This document shows, piece after piece, positions 1 through 11,250 of a stretch of DNA of 64,000 bases; positions within the stretch are counted from its first letter, which is position 1, and every line of letters begins with the position of its first letter. Position numbers and translations under genes: made by a program. The DNA lies in assembly GCA_029964075.1 (NCBI GenBank), contig CM057141.1, positions 1,426,001 through 1,490,000 on the forward strand. The letters are read 5' to 3'. The notes beneath the pieces were generated by a model. That model was not told the origin of the DNA, searched no databases, and worked only from the letters and a program-made list of their open reading frames with translations. The DNA is from Patiria pectinifera (Eukaryota > Echinodermata > Asteroidea > Valvatida > Asterinidae).

Positions 1-190
1 GTCAATTATTTCAGGATAAGAAGTGTACTTTATTTAAAGCCAAACTTGAAGTTGATTTGTGCACATTAGGGGAGGTCACTGAAGCAATTAAATTTGCATT
101 ATCGTGGTAGTAAGCCATTAACTAGTGATGTGCCACTGCTAGCTGCTTGTTCACATCAATAACTAGGTTGGTACATGTACATGTAGTTAT

Positions 191-575
191 AAAAGGGAAT
201 ATTTGCAAACATCCAAAAACAAAACTACCAAATGTTTACGAAATACCTTACTAGGATGTTGGTAAATGGCAGTCTAAAGCATCCTGTAAAATAATGGCAC
301 CTGGTGTGAAGCCATTTTATAGAAAAGTGGTATTTTTTGTATAAATTTCCAATGGTGGTCGGCCTACCACCGTTGGAAAAACCTAACTATTTTTCAACTA
401 CTGCTCCAAATTTACCATTTTTTTCAGTCCAAATTGATCCATTCCATCTTTAGTGGAGTCAAGGAACCAGACTACTTTAACATTTTTGTTATTCTTGGCT
501 TTTCCTGCATTTTCGAACCCAAACCTTAAACATGTCAGTGTAACAATATTTAATCTATACAAGACACTTCAAATC
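191..575. mobile_element. MITE fragment, AGGGAA-terminal TTAA family
   Basis: It opens with AAAAGGGAATATTTGCAAAC and shares its body (paired halves around CCACCGTTGGAAAAAC) with the full copies at 11251 and 62684. The right terminus is missing, so this is a truncated copy. Confidence 0.5.
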
Positions 576-1183
576 TTATTTTGACAATTTATTTCTAGAT
601 AAAGAATTGCGCTGCAGTTTAGCCAAACTTGAAGTTAGGGTGCCACTTTGTAATTCTTTGGTACTCGTTTCCAACAGACCCTTTTTTTGGCTCCCGACCG
701 AAGGAAAAAAATACCTTTTTTATTTTTGTGAATTTCTTACCAAGAAAAAAAGTTACGAACTACGGATACCCTGTCCAATTTCATTGGGAAAAATTGCTGA
801 AGTGCATGCATTCATTACGGTACGTCATGGTTTGGATTAAGCTGATTGAGCTGCAATTAACATATACTTTTTTTTACCCCATTTTTTTCCCAACTATTAA
901 ACCTACCCTCCTTCTGGCCAGACAAAATTGAGATAATCGAAAACGGGTGCCCTTAATTTGATAGTGAATGGCACTGAAGCAATACAAATTGCATTACCTG
1001 TGACATGCACATAACAGATCAATTACTTTGACACCTACATTGGCAAATTTAATTTACATGTACAGCTATTAGATCCAGCGCTTTGTAATTCAGTTGATGA
1101 AACACTCAAGCACGTACCGGTACGGCACAAAGGATTCGTGCTCTAACAAACTAGAATCATAAGGATTCTGCTTGAGTATTCAA

Positions 1184-1228
1184 CACAGACCTAGATGGTG
1201 TGAGAGAAGCTTTCACAGTCTTGTTACT
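1184..1228 (+). promoter_or_regulatory. Conserved block upstream of array 1 genes
   Basis: A block of about 45 bp centred on GAGAGAAGCTTTCACAG, containing an imperfect palindrome (TGTGA...TCACA). It recurs about 210-230 bp before the start codons of copies 1, 2 (4149), 3 (7098), 5 (14674) and 7 (20271), and in weaker form before copies 4 (8872) and 6 (17772). The spacing to the ATG is nearly fixed. It could be a shared promoter element, or it could simply be duplicated flank that has not yet diverged. Confidence 0.35.
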
Positions 1229-1398
1229 GGCATGGACAAGAACTGATAGTGAATCTTAGTAATTTCTGTAAAAAAAAACACTAAAAAATCCTTTCAGTTT
1301 GGAGTTAGAACACTTTGTCATTCAACAACTTGTTATACTGCTTCTAAACTTCACCTGAAGTCAAGTTTAACTGCCATGTGGGTGAAAGACTCGGAAAA

Positions 1399-2322
1399 AT
1401 GAATGATTCATTGACAGATCCTTTGGCCGTATCCCCGCTCTTTGTCGCTTTCCGTACTTGTTTCATCAGTTGCCTTGGATTGCTGATCATAGCTGGAAAC
1501 ATTCTTTCTATTGTCGTGACTCGTCAGGTACCAGACTTGGCAGACAGTACTAAGATCTTGATGACATCTTTGGCAGTAGCTGACCTCACAGTTGGGTGTT
1601 TGACAGCATTTAGTGTTGTAGCTTCGGCTATGAACCGCTGGCTGTTCGGAGACATTGTTTGCCACATGTTCACCTACACGGGAGCACTGGTCATGACTCT
1701 GTCACAAGTGTCTCTGATCTGTTTAAATATTGAACGCTACATTGCTGTCACCAGGCCGTACAAGTTTCCTGTTTGGTGCACTCGACGTCGTATCATCGTT
1801 TGTATAGCTCTGGCAACAACTGCACTGCTCTGTATACAGATTACTTCTTCGACCATTTTAGGAGTACCTGTCAAGTATTTTGAAGCTGCCGCCGTTTGTT
1901 TTCTTGCATATAACTCTGCAGGATTAAATGTATTGACTCTTCTTACATTTAATGTTATTCCAGTGTTTGTAATGATGTGCATATACTATCACATCATTAA
2001 GATCAGCCGAGAGCATGAGGAACGAATCAACCAGAACAACAAAGACAACAAAGCTCTGAAGACATTTGTCGTCGTCACTCTGGCTTTCGCTGTCTGTCTG
2101 ACTCCGCTCCTGATTGTCAGAATCGTTGAGTCTTACGCCAACACTGAAATGCCACACTGGTTACAGTTTGTTGTTCTGTGGCTGTATGCGTCCAACAGTA
2201 TCTGCAATGTTTTCATCTATTGTCTGTTCCATCACTCCTACCGCCAGAAGGCCAAGAAAATCATCACAAACAGATTACGCTGTTGCAAAAGGTCAGTGGA
2301 GCCTGTGAACATTCCAGTTTAA
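1399..2322 (+). CDS. Intronless class A GPCR, array 1 copy 1
   Basis: A complete 307-residue rhodopsin-like seven-helix receptor in one exon. Helices lie near residues 17-41, 53-76, 88-110, 131-152, 175-199, 222-243 and 253-277. Visible landmarks are N34 (1.50), D62 (2.50), C88 (3.25) paired with C167 in ECL2, E112-R113-Y114, P188 in TM5, CLTP at 233-236 (no toggle Trp) and NVFIY at 270-274 (NPxxY with Pro replaced). N2-D-S is an N-glycosylation sequon. C295-C296 could be palmitoylated, and the tail ends IPV. An in-frame ATG at 1378 exists, but 1399 is chosen because every paralogue starts there with MNDS. There is no Asp at 3.32, so an aminergic ligand is unlikely. The ligand is unknown; a chemosensory role is inferred from the tandem intronless expansion. 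Confidence 0.93.
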   Translation: MNDSLTDPLAVSPLFVAFRTCFISCLGLLIIAGNILSIVVTRQVPDLADSTKILMTSLAVADLTVGCLTAFSVVASAMNRWLFGDIVCHMFTYTGALVMTLSQVSLICLNIERYIAVTRPYKFPVWCTRRRIIVCIALATTALLCIQITSSTILGVPVKYFEAAAVCFLAYNSAGLNVLTLLTFNVIPVFVMMCIYYHIIKISREHEERINQNNKDNKALKTFVVVTLAFAVCLTPLLIVRIVESYANTEMPHWLQFVVLWLYASNSICNVFIYCLFHHSYRQKAKKIITNRLRCCKRSVEPVNIPV

Positions 2323-4360
2323 AGGGAAAAACATCATTGCAGCCCGCGGACGAAAAAGATGAATTGTCTCACCAACTTTTAGAACCATTGCTGTACAGAT
2401 TAACACTCTACCCAATCCAACGCTTTCAAAGAACATTCCGTTGATTAACGAATGAACCCATCCAATTCTCAGTACACAATTAACAGACCAATTTGAATTG
2501 AACAAGTAAAGTATGTCCCAAAAAAAGGTTATTTCTTGTTACATTCCCTCAACAAAATTTCCAAGGGCCTGTCTTTGGAAAAGTTAAACATGTGTCCATC
2601 AAGAATTACGTGTTAATTTTACAGTATGTCAGTAAAGTAATGAAATGACAATTAGTGTACACAAATTGCAGAGGTTTTCTCAGTGTCATCAAAAACTACT
2701 ATCGATCAATCTTAATACAAAACGGACCACATTTTACCAGGGCAATCAAAACTGCATTAAAGTGGTAGGCATGATCCGACAACTTCTAATCTTATTGAGT
2801 CAATCACTTTAGGACAGGGAATTGCGCTCCATTTGAAGCCGATCTTGAAGTTGATCTTCACGCATCAGGGCGTCCCTTTTTTAATTCTATGGTTCTCATT
2901 TGCGACCGACCCTTTTTGGGGCTCCCGACCATAAGAAAAATAGTACTCTTTTTGTGCTGCCGACCCTGTCTTGAATTGTTTACATAGAAAAACGTGAAGA
3001 AATAAGGGTAATCTGTCCAATTTCGAGGGGGGAAAAAACGCTGAAGTGCGTGCATTCACAATGGTACGTTGCGGTACGGATTGAGCTGAGGTGCTGTGCC
3101 AGTGCCACGCTTTGTGTGAGCAGCTGCTGTGTGCGTATTTCGAAGACTGCACGCCCTACACGCCCTATATAGTTCGTTAGTGACGTCGTCATATACACGC
3201 GCGCGCACCACTGATTACAAGCGCCCATTGGCTAAACACTCAAGTTGCGTTAACTTCCGGTTCCAGTGGTTCCAACGCTATGTGCAGTGGGTGTGGTTTA
3301 AACTGAACTGACGTCACACTAAGGAACCAAATAGTGGCATATTTAAATTACACAATTTCAGGAGTTAAGATCGCGCAAGGTATGATGGGAACCAACATGG
3401 CGCAGCCAGATCGTACCCATGGAAACGAGGTCGTGCATCAGGGGCAACGTGTGTTCAACTTGTTCTCGTCCTTACAGCAATTTGTTTGTTGTCGAAGTGT
3501 GAGTGAAGTTACAAGTAAGGTAATAAACTACTTTTTAAGTTAAAAAACTAACAAAATGAGGTGGTTATTAATAACTTATTATTCTAAAATCTTAAATCCA
3601 TCCACCTCTCAAAATTGCGCAATCGTGTTACAGGTTGTGCACAGTACAGATACACAGACTGCACACATTTGCTAATCTGCGAGCACGTGTTCATCATGGC
3701 GGCGTCGACGGTGAAAACGTTCATCAGCTGCATCGTCACATGCAGATAAAAATGCCAAAGATGGGTACTTTTGATATTCATTTAAAAATCATAGAAATAA
3801 AAGCCAATTCAGAACGAGACAATCATGTATTCAACAGTTTGCGTCATTCTATTTAGCATTTTTTGCAATTAACATATACTTGCTTTTAACCCAATTACTT
3901 TTTTCAATCGACCGACCAAGGCCAACACAATTTGAGCATCGTAGATTTAATAAGGGACGCCCTTTGTGAACGGCACCGCAGCAATACAAAGACGTTACCT
4001 GTGACATGCATGTGACAGGTTTATTACTTTCAAACCTAGACTGGTAATTACTGATATAAGGCCGGTTATGTTGATGAAACATTCAACCATGTATGGCCCA
4101 GGAGACTCTAGTTCCAACAAAACAGAGATTCTGCGCATGAGCATTCAGCACAGACCTAGATGGTGTGAGAGAAGCTTTCACAGTCTTGTTACTGCCATGG
4201 TCACGAATTGATGGTGACTCAACCCAAATAAATTCTGTAAAAAACAAAGCAGCTAGCCATTCAACTACTTGGTATACTGATTCTTTGCTCCAGCTGAAAT
4301 CAAGTTTAACTGCAATTTGAGTGAAAGGATTCACTTGAAGAAACAATCGAAAAGGATAAC
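2323..4360. repeat. Intergenic part of the 2.95-kb tandem unit (copy 1 to 2)
   Basis: This stretch is nearly identical over most of its length to 5285-7311, including the 3' flank, a CG-containing middle (about 3040-3300) and the 5' flank of the next gene. No GPCR coding is seen in it. The one coding-like piece is a possible short exon at 3397-3519. Confidence 0.75.
3397..3519 (+). other. Possible orphan first exon (41 codons)
   Basis: An ATG in good context (CCAACATGG) opens 41 codons beginning MAQPDRTHGNEVVHQ and ending EVTSK, directly followed by GTAATA, a plausible splice donor. The family is not recognised; the helix-rich QRVFNLFSSLQQ stretch could come from a transposase N-terminal exon. 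The duplicated copy at 6354 has lost about 5 bases after the LQQ codons, which breaks the frame. It is either a captured exon fragment or a chance ORF. Confidence 0.25.
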
Positions 4361-5284
4361 ATGAATGATTCATCGACAGATCCTTTGGCCGTGTCTCCGC
4401 TCTTTGTCGCGTTCCGTACTTCTTTCATCAGTTTCCTTGGATTGATGATCATAGCTGGAAACATTCTTTCCATTGTCGTGACTCGTCGGGTACCAGACTT
4501 GGCAGACAGTACTAAGATCTTGATGACATCTTTGGCAGTAGCTGACCTCACAGTTGGGTGTTTGACACCGTTTTGTGTCGTAGCATCAGCCCTCAACCAC
4601 TGGCCCTTCGGAGACATTGTTTGCCACATGTTCACCTACACGGGAGCACTGGTCCTGACTCTGTCACAAGTGTCTTTGATCTGTTTAAATATTGAACGCT
4701 ACATTGCTGTCACCAGGCCCTTCAAGTTTCTTATTTGGTGCACCCGACGTCGTATAATTGTTTGTATAGTCCTGGCAACAACTGCACTGCTCTGTATACA
4801 GATTACTTCTTCGACCATTTTAGGAGTACCTGTCAAGTATTTTGAAGCTGCCGCTGTTTGTTTTCTTGCATATAACTCTGCAGGAATCAATATATTCACT
4901 CTTCTTACCTTTAATGTTATTCCAGTGTTTGTAATGATGTGCATATACTATCACATCATTAAGATCAGCCGAGAGCATGAGGAACGAATCAACCAGAACA
5001 ACAAAGACAACAAAGCTCTGAAGACATTTGTCGTCGTCACTCTGGCTTTCGCTGTCTGTCTGACTCCGCTCCTGATTGTCAGAATCGTTGAGTCTTACAC
5101 CAACACTGAAATGCCACACTGGTTACAGTTTGTTGTTATGTGGCTTTATGCGTCCAACAGTATCTGCAATGTTTTCATCTACTGCCTGTTCCATCGCTCC
5201 TACCGCCAGAAGGCCAAGAAAATCATCACAAACGGATTACGCTGTTACAAAAGGTCAGTGGAGCCTGTGAACATTCCAGTTTAA
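4361..5284 (+). CDS. Intronless class A GPCR, array 1 copy 2
   Basis: A complete 307-residue receptor and the closest relative of copy 1. TM6 (CLTP), the distal ICL3 and TM7 are almost the same, and both have the short NQNNKDNKALK form of ICL3. Differences cluster in TM2 and ECL1 (LTPFCVVASALNHWPF) and at the ICL2 edge (TRPFKFLIW). ERY, the TM3/ECL2 cysteine pair and NVFIY are kept, and the tail ends IPV. It sits 2,962 bp after copy 1 in a unit whose flanks are also nearly identical, so the duplication is recent or homogenised. No polyadenylation hexamer is seen at the position where copy 5 has one. Ligand unknown. Confidence 0.93.
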   Translation: MNDSSTDPLAVSPLFVAFRTSFISFLGLMIIAGNILSIVVTRRVPDLADSTKILMTSLAVADLTVGCLTPFCVVASALNHWPFGDIVCHMFTYTGALVLTLSQVSLICLNIERYIAVTRPFKFLIWCTRRRIIVCIVLATTALLCIQITSSTILGVPVKYFEAAAVCFLAYNSAGINIFTLLTFNVIPVFVMMCIYYHIIKISREHEERINQNNKDNKALKTFVVVTLAFAVCLTPLLIVRIVESYTNTEMPHWLQFVVMWLYASNSICNVFIYCLFHRSYRQKAKKIITNGLRCYKRSVEPVNIPV

Positions 5285-7311
5285 AGGGAAAAACATCATT
5301 GCAGCCCGCGGACGAAAAAGATGAATTGTCTCACCAACTTTTAGAACCATTGCTGTACAGATTAACACTCTACCCAATCCAACGCTTTCAAAGAACATTC
5401 CGTTGATTCACGAATGAACCCATCCAATTCTCAGTAATCAATTAACAGACCAATTTGAATTGAACAAGTAAAGTATGTCCCACAAAAAGGTTATTTTTTG
5501 TTACATTCCCTCAACAAAATTTCCAAGGGCCTGTCTTTGGAAAAGTTAAACATGTGTCCATCAAGAATTACGTGTTAATTTTACTGTATGTCAGTAGAGT
5601 AATGAAATGACAATTAGTGTACACAAATTGCAGAGGTTTTCTCAGTGTCATCAAAAACTACTATCGATCAATCTTAATACAAAACGGACCACATTTTACC
5701 AGGGCAATCAAAACTGCATTAAAGTGGGAGGCATAATCTGACAACTTCTAATCTTATTTTGTCAATCACTTTAGGACAGGGAATTGCGCTCCATTTGAAG
5801 CCGATCTTGAAGTTGATCTTCACGCATTAGGGCGTCCCTTTTTACTTCTTTGGTTCTCATTTGCGACCGACCCTTTTTTTTTTCTCCCGACCGAAGAAAA
5901 AATATACTCTTTTTGTGCTCCTGACCCTGTCTTGAATTTCTTACCTTCAGAAATGATAAGAAATAAGGGTAATCTGTCCAATTTCGTGGGAAAAAGCGCT
6001 GAAGTGCGTGCATTCACAACGGTACGTCGCGGTATGGATTGAGCTGAGGTGCTGTGCCAGCGCCACGCTTTGTGTGAGCAGCTGCTGCGTGCGTATTTTG
6101 AAGACTGCACGCCCTACACGCCCTATATAGTTCGTTAGTGACGTCGTCATATACACACGCATGCACCACTGATTACAAGCGCCCATTGGCTAAACACTCA
6201 AGTTGCGTTAACTTCCGGTTCCAGTGGTTCCAACGCTATGTGCAGTGGGTGTGGTTTAAACTGAACTGACGTCACACTAAGGAACCAAATAGTGGCATAT
6301 TTAAATTACACAATTTCAGGAGTTAAGATCGTGCAAGGTACGATGGGAACCAACATGGCGCAGCCAGATCGTACCCATGGAAACGAGGTCGTGCATCAGG
6401 GGCAACGTGTGTTCAACTTGTTCACGTCCTTACAGCAAGTGTTGTCGAAGTGTGAGTGAAGTTACAAGTAATAAAATACTTTTTAAGTTAAAAAACTAAC
6501 AAAATGAGGTGGTTATTAATAACTTATTATTCTAAAATCTTAAATCCATCCACCTCTCAAAATTGCGCAATCGTGTTACAGGTTGTGCACAGTACTGATA
6601 CACAGACTGCACAAACTTGTTAATCATGCAAGCACGTGTTCATCATGGGGGCGTCGACGGTGAAAACGTTCATCAGCTGCATAGTCACATGCAGATAAAA
6701 CTGCCAAAGATGGGTGCTTTTGATATTCATTTAAAAATCATAGAAATAAAAGCCAATTCAGAATGAGCCAATCATGTATCCAACAGTTTGCGTCATTCTA
6801 TTTAGCATTTTTTGCAATAAACATATACTTGCTTTGAACCCAATTATTTTTTTCAATCGACCGACCAAGGCCAACACAATTTGAGCATCGTAGATTTAAT
6901 AAGGGACGCCCTTTGTGAACGGCACCGCAGCAATACAAAGACGTTACCTGTGACATGCATGTGACAGGTTTATTACTTTCAAACCTAGACTGGTAATTAC
7001 TGATATAAGGCCGGTTATGTTGATGAAACACTCAACCATGTATGGCACAGAAGACTCTAGTTCCAACAAAACAGAGATTCTGCGCATGAGTATTCGGCAC
7101 AGACCTAGATGGTGTGAGAGAAGCTTTCACAGTCTTGTTACTGCCATGGTCACGAATTTGGTGACTCTACCCAAATAAATTCTGTAAAAGAAAACAAAGC
7201 AGCTAGCCATTCAACGACTTGGTATACTGATTCTATGCTGCATCTGAAATCAAGTTTTAACTGCAATTTGAGTGAAAGGATTCACTTGAAGAAACAATCG
7301 AAAAGGGAAAC
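5285..7311. repeat. Intergenic part of the 2.95-kb tandem unit (copy 2 to 3)
   Basis: The second copy of the block described at 2323-4360, with scattered substitutions and short indels. The exon-like piece at 6354 is frameshifted here. There is no other gene. Confidence 0.75.
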
Positions 7312-8244
7312 ATGAATGATTCATCGACAGATCCTTTGGCCGTGTCCCCGCTCTTTGTCGCTTTCCGTACTTGTTTCATCAGTTGCCTTGGATTGCTGAT
7401 CATAGCTGGAAACATTCTTTCCATTGTCGTGACTCGTCAGGTACCAGACTTGGCAGACAGTACTAAGACCTTGATGACATCTTTGGCAGTAGCTGACCTC
7501 ACAGTTGGGTGTTTGACAGCATTTAGTGTTGTAGCTTCGGCTATGAACCACTGGCCCTTCGGAGACATTGTTTGCCACATGTTCACCTACACGGGAGCAC
7601 TGGTCATGACTCTGTCACAAGTGTCTCTGATCTGTTTAAATATTGAACGCTACATTGCTGTCACCAGGCCGTACATGTTTCCTGTTTGGTGCACTCGACG
7701 TCGTATCATCGTGTGTATAGCTCTGGCAACAACTGCACTGCTCTGTATACAGATTACTTCTTCGACCATTTTAGGAGTACCTGTCAAGTATTTTGAAGCT
7801 GCCGCCGTTTGTTTTCTTGCATATAACTCTGCAGGATTAAACGTATTGACTCTTCTTACTTTCATTGTTATTCCAGTGTTTGTAATGATGTGCATATACT
7901 ACCGCATCATTAAGATCAGCCGAGAGCATGAGAAACGAATCAACCAGAACGATCCCAACAACAAAAACAACAAGGCTCTGAAGATGTTTGTCGTCGTCAC
8001 TCTGGCTTTCGCTGTCTGTTTTACTCCTGTTCTGATTGTCAGAATCGTTGAGTCTTACACCAACACTGAAATGCCACACTGGCTTCAGTTTGCTGTTATG
8101 TGGATCTATGTCATCAACAGTATCTGCAATTTGTTCATCTATTGTCTGTTCAATCGCTCCTATCGTCAAAAGGCCAAGAAAATTCTCACAAACAGATTAA
8201 TCTGTTGCAAAAGGTCAGTGGAGCCTATGAATATTGAAGTCTAA
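7312..8244 (+). CDS. Intronless class A GPCR, array 1 copy 3
   Basis: A complete 310-residue receptor starting MNDSSTDP. The first two thirds match copy 1 closely, but the 3' part differs: ICL3 is the longer NDPNNKNN form, TM6 reads CFTPVLIV, TM7 reads YVINSICNLFIY, and the tail ends in IEV. The switch from copy 1-like to a different 3' third suggests exchange between paralogues. The unit is offset 2,951 bp from copy 2; the downstream flank (8245 on) no longer resembles that of copies 1 and 2, so the clean 2.95-kb periodicity stops here. Confidence 0.93.
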   Translation: MNDSSTDPLAVSPLFVAFRTCFISCLGLLIIAGNILSIVVTRQVPDLADSTKTLMTSLAVADLTVGCLTAFSVVASAMNHWPFGDIVCHMFTYTGALVMTLSQVSLICLNIERYIAVTRPYMFPVWCTRRRIIVCIALATTALLCIQITSSTILGVPVKYFEAAAVCFLAYNSAGLNVLTLLTFIVIPVFVMMCIYYRIIKISREHEKRINQNDPNNKNNKALKMFVVVTLAFAVCFTPVLIVRIVESYTNTEMPHWLQFAVMWIYVINSICNLFIYCLFNRSYRQKAKKILTNRLICCKRSVEPMNIEV

Positions 8245-9106
8245 GGGGAAAGACAGCAATGAACACAACCAACCCCCCCCCCCAAAAGAAAGGGAAAATA
8301 TACTGTCCCTTTCGGTGCTTGTTGATCATAGCTTGAAACATACATGTATTCTGAATGTAACTTCCAGGTCCTACACGACATGGCTTCTGTGTCCCAAAAG
8401 TCAAAAGGAAATAATGATATTTGAAAAAAAAATAACGATATTTACATGGTTTGAGACAGTGAGGTACCAAAAAGGGGATGACTCAGTCGGTTAATGACTA
8501 TAAAGCAAAAATTGGCTAAATGTCATTTAAAGTATGAAGTAAACATTAATGTCACTGCATATTAAAATCTAAACACTTTAGACTATGATAGCCACTACTT
8601 TTCATTAGTATCTCAGAACGCTACATAGTAAAGGCGGTTTCTGGTTATAATTTTTTTTCCTCTCACAAATTGAGTCATTAAGCAAGCGTCGTTCATTTAT
8701 AATGCATTTAATTCCGTGGAAATACACAAAAGAGTATTGCTGATTGATCGCATGGATGACTAGGCTTGCAGTTATAAATACATGTACATGTACATGGCCG
8801 TTAGATTCAGCATTTGCAGTTCATTTGACTGAACACTCTCCCATGTTTGATTCGATGCATGTGTACCCAACCCAAACCTAGTTGGTGAATGAGACGCATT
8901 CGCAGCCTTGTTACTGACATGGCCAAGAGTTGATGGTGACTTACACAAATAATTTAGTAAGAAACTAATTGTTCTTCTTGAGGCACGAGCAGCTAGCCAT
9001 TCAACTATTTGATGTACTGCTTACATCATCAATTGGAAGCCAAGTGAAGTAGATACATTTTTTCAAAGGATTCTCACTTGAGAAGGAAACATTTGAAAAG
9101 GGAAAA
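8245..9106. other. Intergenic, copy 3 to copy 4
   Basis: No gene seen. It has a C-rich run after the stop (about 8272), A/T-rich sequence, and from about 8750 a diverged version of the array 1 upstream flank. Confidence 0.4.
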
Positions 9107-10039
9107 ATGAATGATTCATCGACAGATCCTTTGGCCGTGTCCCTGCTCTTTGTCGCTTTCCGTACTTGTTTCATCAGTTGCCTTGGATTGATGATCATAG
9201 CTGGAAACATTCTTTCCATTGTCGTGACTCATCAGGTACCAGACTTGGCAGACAGTACTAAGATCTTGATGACATCTTTGGCAGGAGCTGACCTCACAGT
9301 TGGATGTTTGACAGCATTTGGTGTCGTAGCTTCGGCTATGAACCGCTGGCCCTTTGGAGACGCTGCATGTCAGGCGTTCACCTACACGGCAGCACTAGCC
9401 ATGACTATGACAGTATTTTCCATTATCGGTATAAATGTTGAGCGCTACATTGCTGTCACCTGGCCGTACAAGTTTCCTACTTGGTGCATCCGACGTAATA
9501 TCACTGTTAGTGTCATTTTAGCATTAACAGTATCTCTGAGTTTACAACTTTTAAAATCAGCTGTTCTCGGAGTATCTGTCAAGTATTTTGAAGCTGCTGC
9601 TGTCTGTTTTTATGCAAATACTACTGCAGTAGTAAACATTTCGCAACTGCTATTCGGTGACATAATTCCGGTGGTAATCATGATGTGCATATACTATCGC
9701 ATCGTCAGGATCAGCCGAGAGCATGAGAAACGAATCAACCAGAACGATCCCAACAACAAAAACAACATCCAGGACAACAAAGCTCTGAAGACGTTTGTTG
9801 TCGTCACTCTGGCTTTCGCTGTCTGCTACACTCCGTTCCTGACTGTCAGAACCACTGAATCTTTCACCAATATGGAAGTTCCAGATTGGATTCAGTTTGC
9901 CACTTGCTGGCTGTATGTTGCCAACAGTATGTGCAATGTTTTTATTTACTGCCTTTTCAATCATTCCTACCGTAAACAGGCTAAGAAAATTCTCACGAGG
10001 AGATTTTCTGTCGGAAAAAAAAAACAGTCGAACCTGTGA
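9107..10039 (+). CDS. Intronless class A GPCR, array 1 copy 4, shifted C-terminal frame
   Basis: A full seven-helix receptor of 310 residues, but the most divergent in TM3-TM5. The first 230 or so bases stay nearly identical to the other copies. Oddities are LAGADL in TM2 instead of LAVADL, VTWPYKF after ERY instead of VTRPYKF, CYTP in TM6, and a TM4 unlike copies 1-3. Its end reads FSVGKKKQSNL. A run of ten A at 10015-10024 has shifted the frame, and the family tail ending NIPV is still readable in another frame just downstream. The Cys pair and the hydrophobic-x-Val terminus are therefore lost. An AATAAA signal follows at 10259. The protein may still function, as all seven helices are open. 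Confidence 0.88.
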   Translation: MNDSSTDPLAVSLLFVAFRTCFISCLGLMIIAGNILSIVVTHQVPDLADSTKILMTSLAGADLTVGCLTAFGVVASAMNRWPFGDAACQAFTYTAALAMTMTVFSIIGINVERYIAVTWPYKFPTWCIRRNITVSVILALTVSLSLQLLKSAVLGVSVKYFEAAAVCFYANTTAVVNISQLLFGDIIPVVIMMCIYYRIVRISREHEKRINQNDPNNKNNIQDNKALKTFVVVTLAFAVCYTPFLTVRTTESFTNMEVPDWIQFATCWLYVANSMCNVFIYCLFNHSYRKQAKKILTRRFSVGKKKQSNL

Positions 10040-10734
10040 ACATTCCAGTTTAAAGGTCCAGTTCTGAAGTCACAAATTGACCAAGGAAAAATAATATTTG
10101 AATGCAATAGTGTTGTTCAATGATATTTGTTTCAAGCTTGACCTCATCTGGATGGCTAGCATAGCTTGAGACATTTGTGATGACACAACAAGTCATTTTG
10201 CATGATTGCATGTGGAGGTGAGTTCAGGTGTTTCTTTATTTTTTGACCAATGTATGTCAATAAAAAAAAGTAGAACTTTGTAGTTTTAGCATAAGTCGAT
10301 ATGCCATACAATCACAGTGAAGTATGGCAGTGTTTTTAGTTACTGATATTTATTGCCATAATAATATGGAGCAGGATGGGAATTTTCCCATCTTTCTCCC
10401 AAAAGGGTTTTTCGCCCCTACCGTCATCAGCGAATGTAGGCCTATAGAAATATATTTTCCCGATGTCACAAGAAATGTCCAAATTCGTCGTGTTCACTTA
10501 ATTCACCTTAGGCCTTTAGGAAAGTCTGTTAGCGATGTCGTTTCAAACTGTACATGATTCTTTGTAATAGTTTTACAATAATTATAATACATGCTTTACA
10601 ATCATGCAGTAACCCCATATGCTTCTATTCCATTTCATTGTGTTGTATTGTATTTGTAATGTTTTGTACATAGATGTGTAATCATTTGTAGTGTATGCAA
10701 GGCCCCAATGGAAACCAGTTTTAAACTGCTCGGG

Positions 10735-11002
10735 CATGGGCGTCGCGAGGGGGGGGGCAAGGGGGACCCCCCTGGAAAAGCCACCCAAAAAAAGGGAAAA
10801 AAAGAAAGGAAAAAAAAGGAAAAAAAGAAAAGAAAAAGAGGCGCGAAGACAAAGTCGTGTAAATTTAATGAGTTGGGGGGGGGGGGGAAATGTCCCTGCC
10901 CCCTCTAAAACTGATAAATCGAGAATGTGTTGAGAAATACAAGCATTTTTTGGCAAATTTTTTTTTTGCCCCCATCTCCAAAAAATCCTGGCGACGCCCA
11001 TG
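10735..11002. mobile_element. MITE with CATGGGCGTCGC inverted ends
   Basis: The ends CATGGGCGTCGC and GCGACGCCCATG are exact inverted repeats flanking a G/C-rich and A-rich filler of 268 bp in total. No coding capacity. The superfamily is not assigned. Confidence 0.6.
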
Positions 11003-11250
11003 TGCTCTGGCGTACCCTGGGTAAAGAAATGTAATAAATGATTGAAGAAGTTGAACATAACACAAACGCAGATTTTCATCTGAATATTTTGGTTGTTTAA
11101 TATTTGATTATGGTAATTGATTGTTTGATTGTTGTAATCAAGGGTTGCACATTGAAATTGTTCATTACTAGCTTCTGTACAATTGGACGTAATCAGGCAG
11201 TATTTAAAAATCAGTCAAACACCAACTGAATGTATTCATGTGTTATTTAA

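Larger units (their letters stand above)
1..1398. other. Array 1 unit 5' flank with MITE fragment
   Basis: No gene is seen. Bases 1-110 match the flanks found before copies 5-7 (near 14290, 17530 and 20010), so the window opens inside an array unit and the array may continue to the left. A TTAA-type MITE fragment lies at about 191-575. From about 940 on, the sequence is again the duplicated unit flank leading to copy 1. Confidence 0.55.

Noticed and set aside
607..931. Overlapping frames of 77 and 100 codons
   Set aside because: Translated array flank; the matching flank in other units (about 2870 and 5830) does not keep the frame.
1408..2157. Minus-strand open frames under each array 1 receptor (for example 1408-1665, 1737-1982, 1924-2157)
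   Set aside because: They are antisense shadows of the receptor codons, recurring in each paralogue at the same place.
10582..11079. Open frames of 165 and 80 codons on either strand
   Set aside because: They run through the low-complexity filler of the MITE at 10735-11002.
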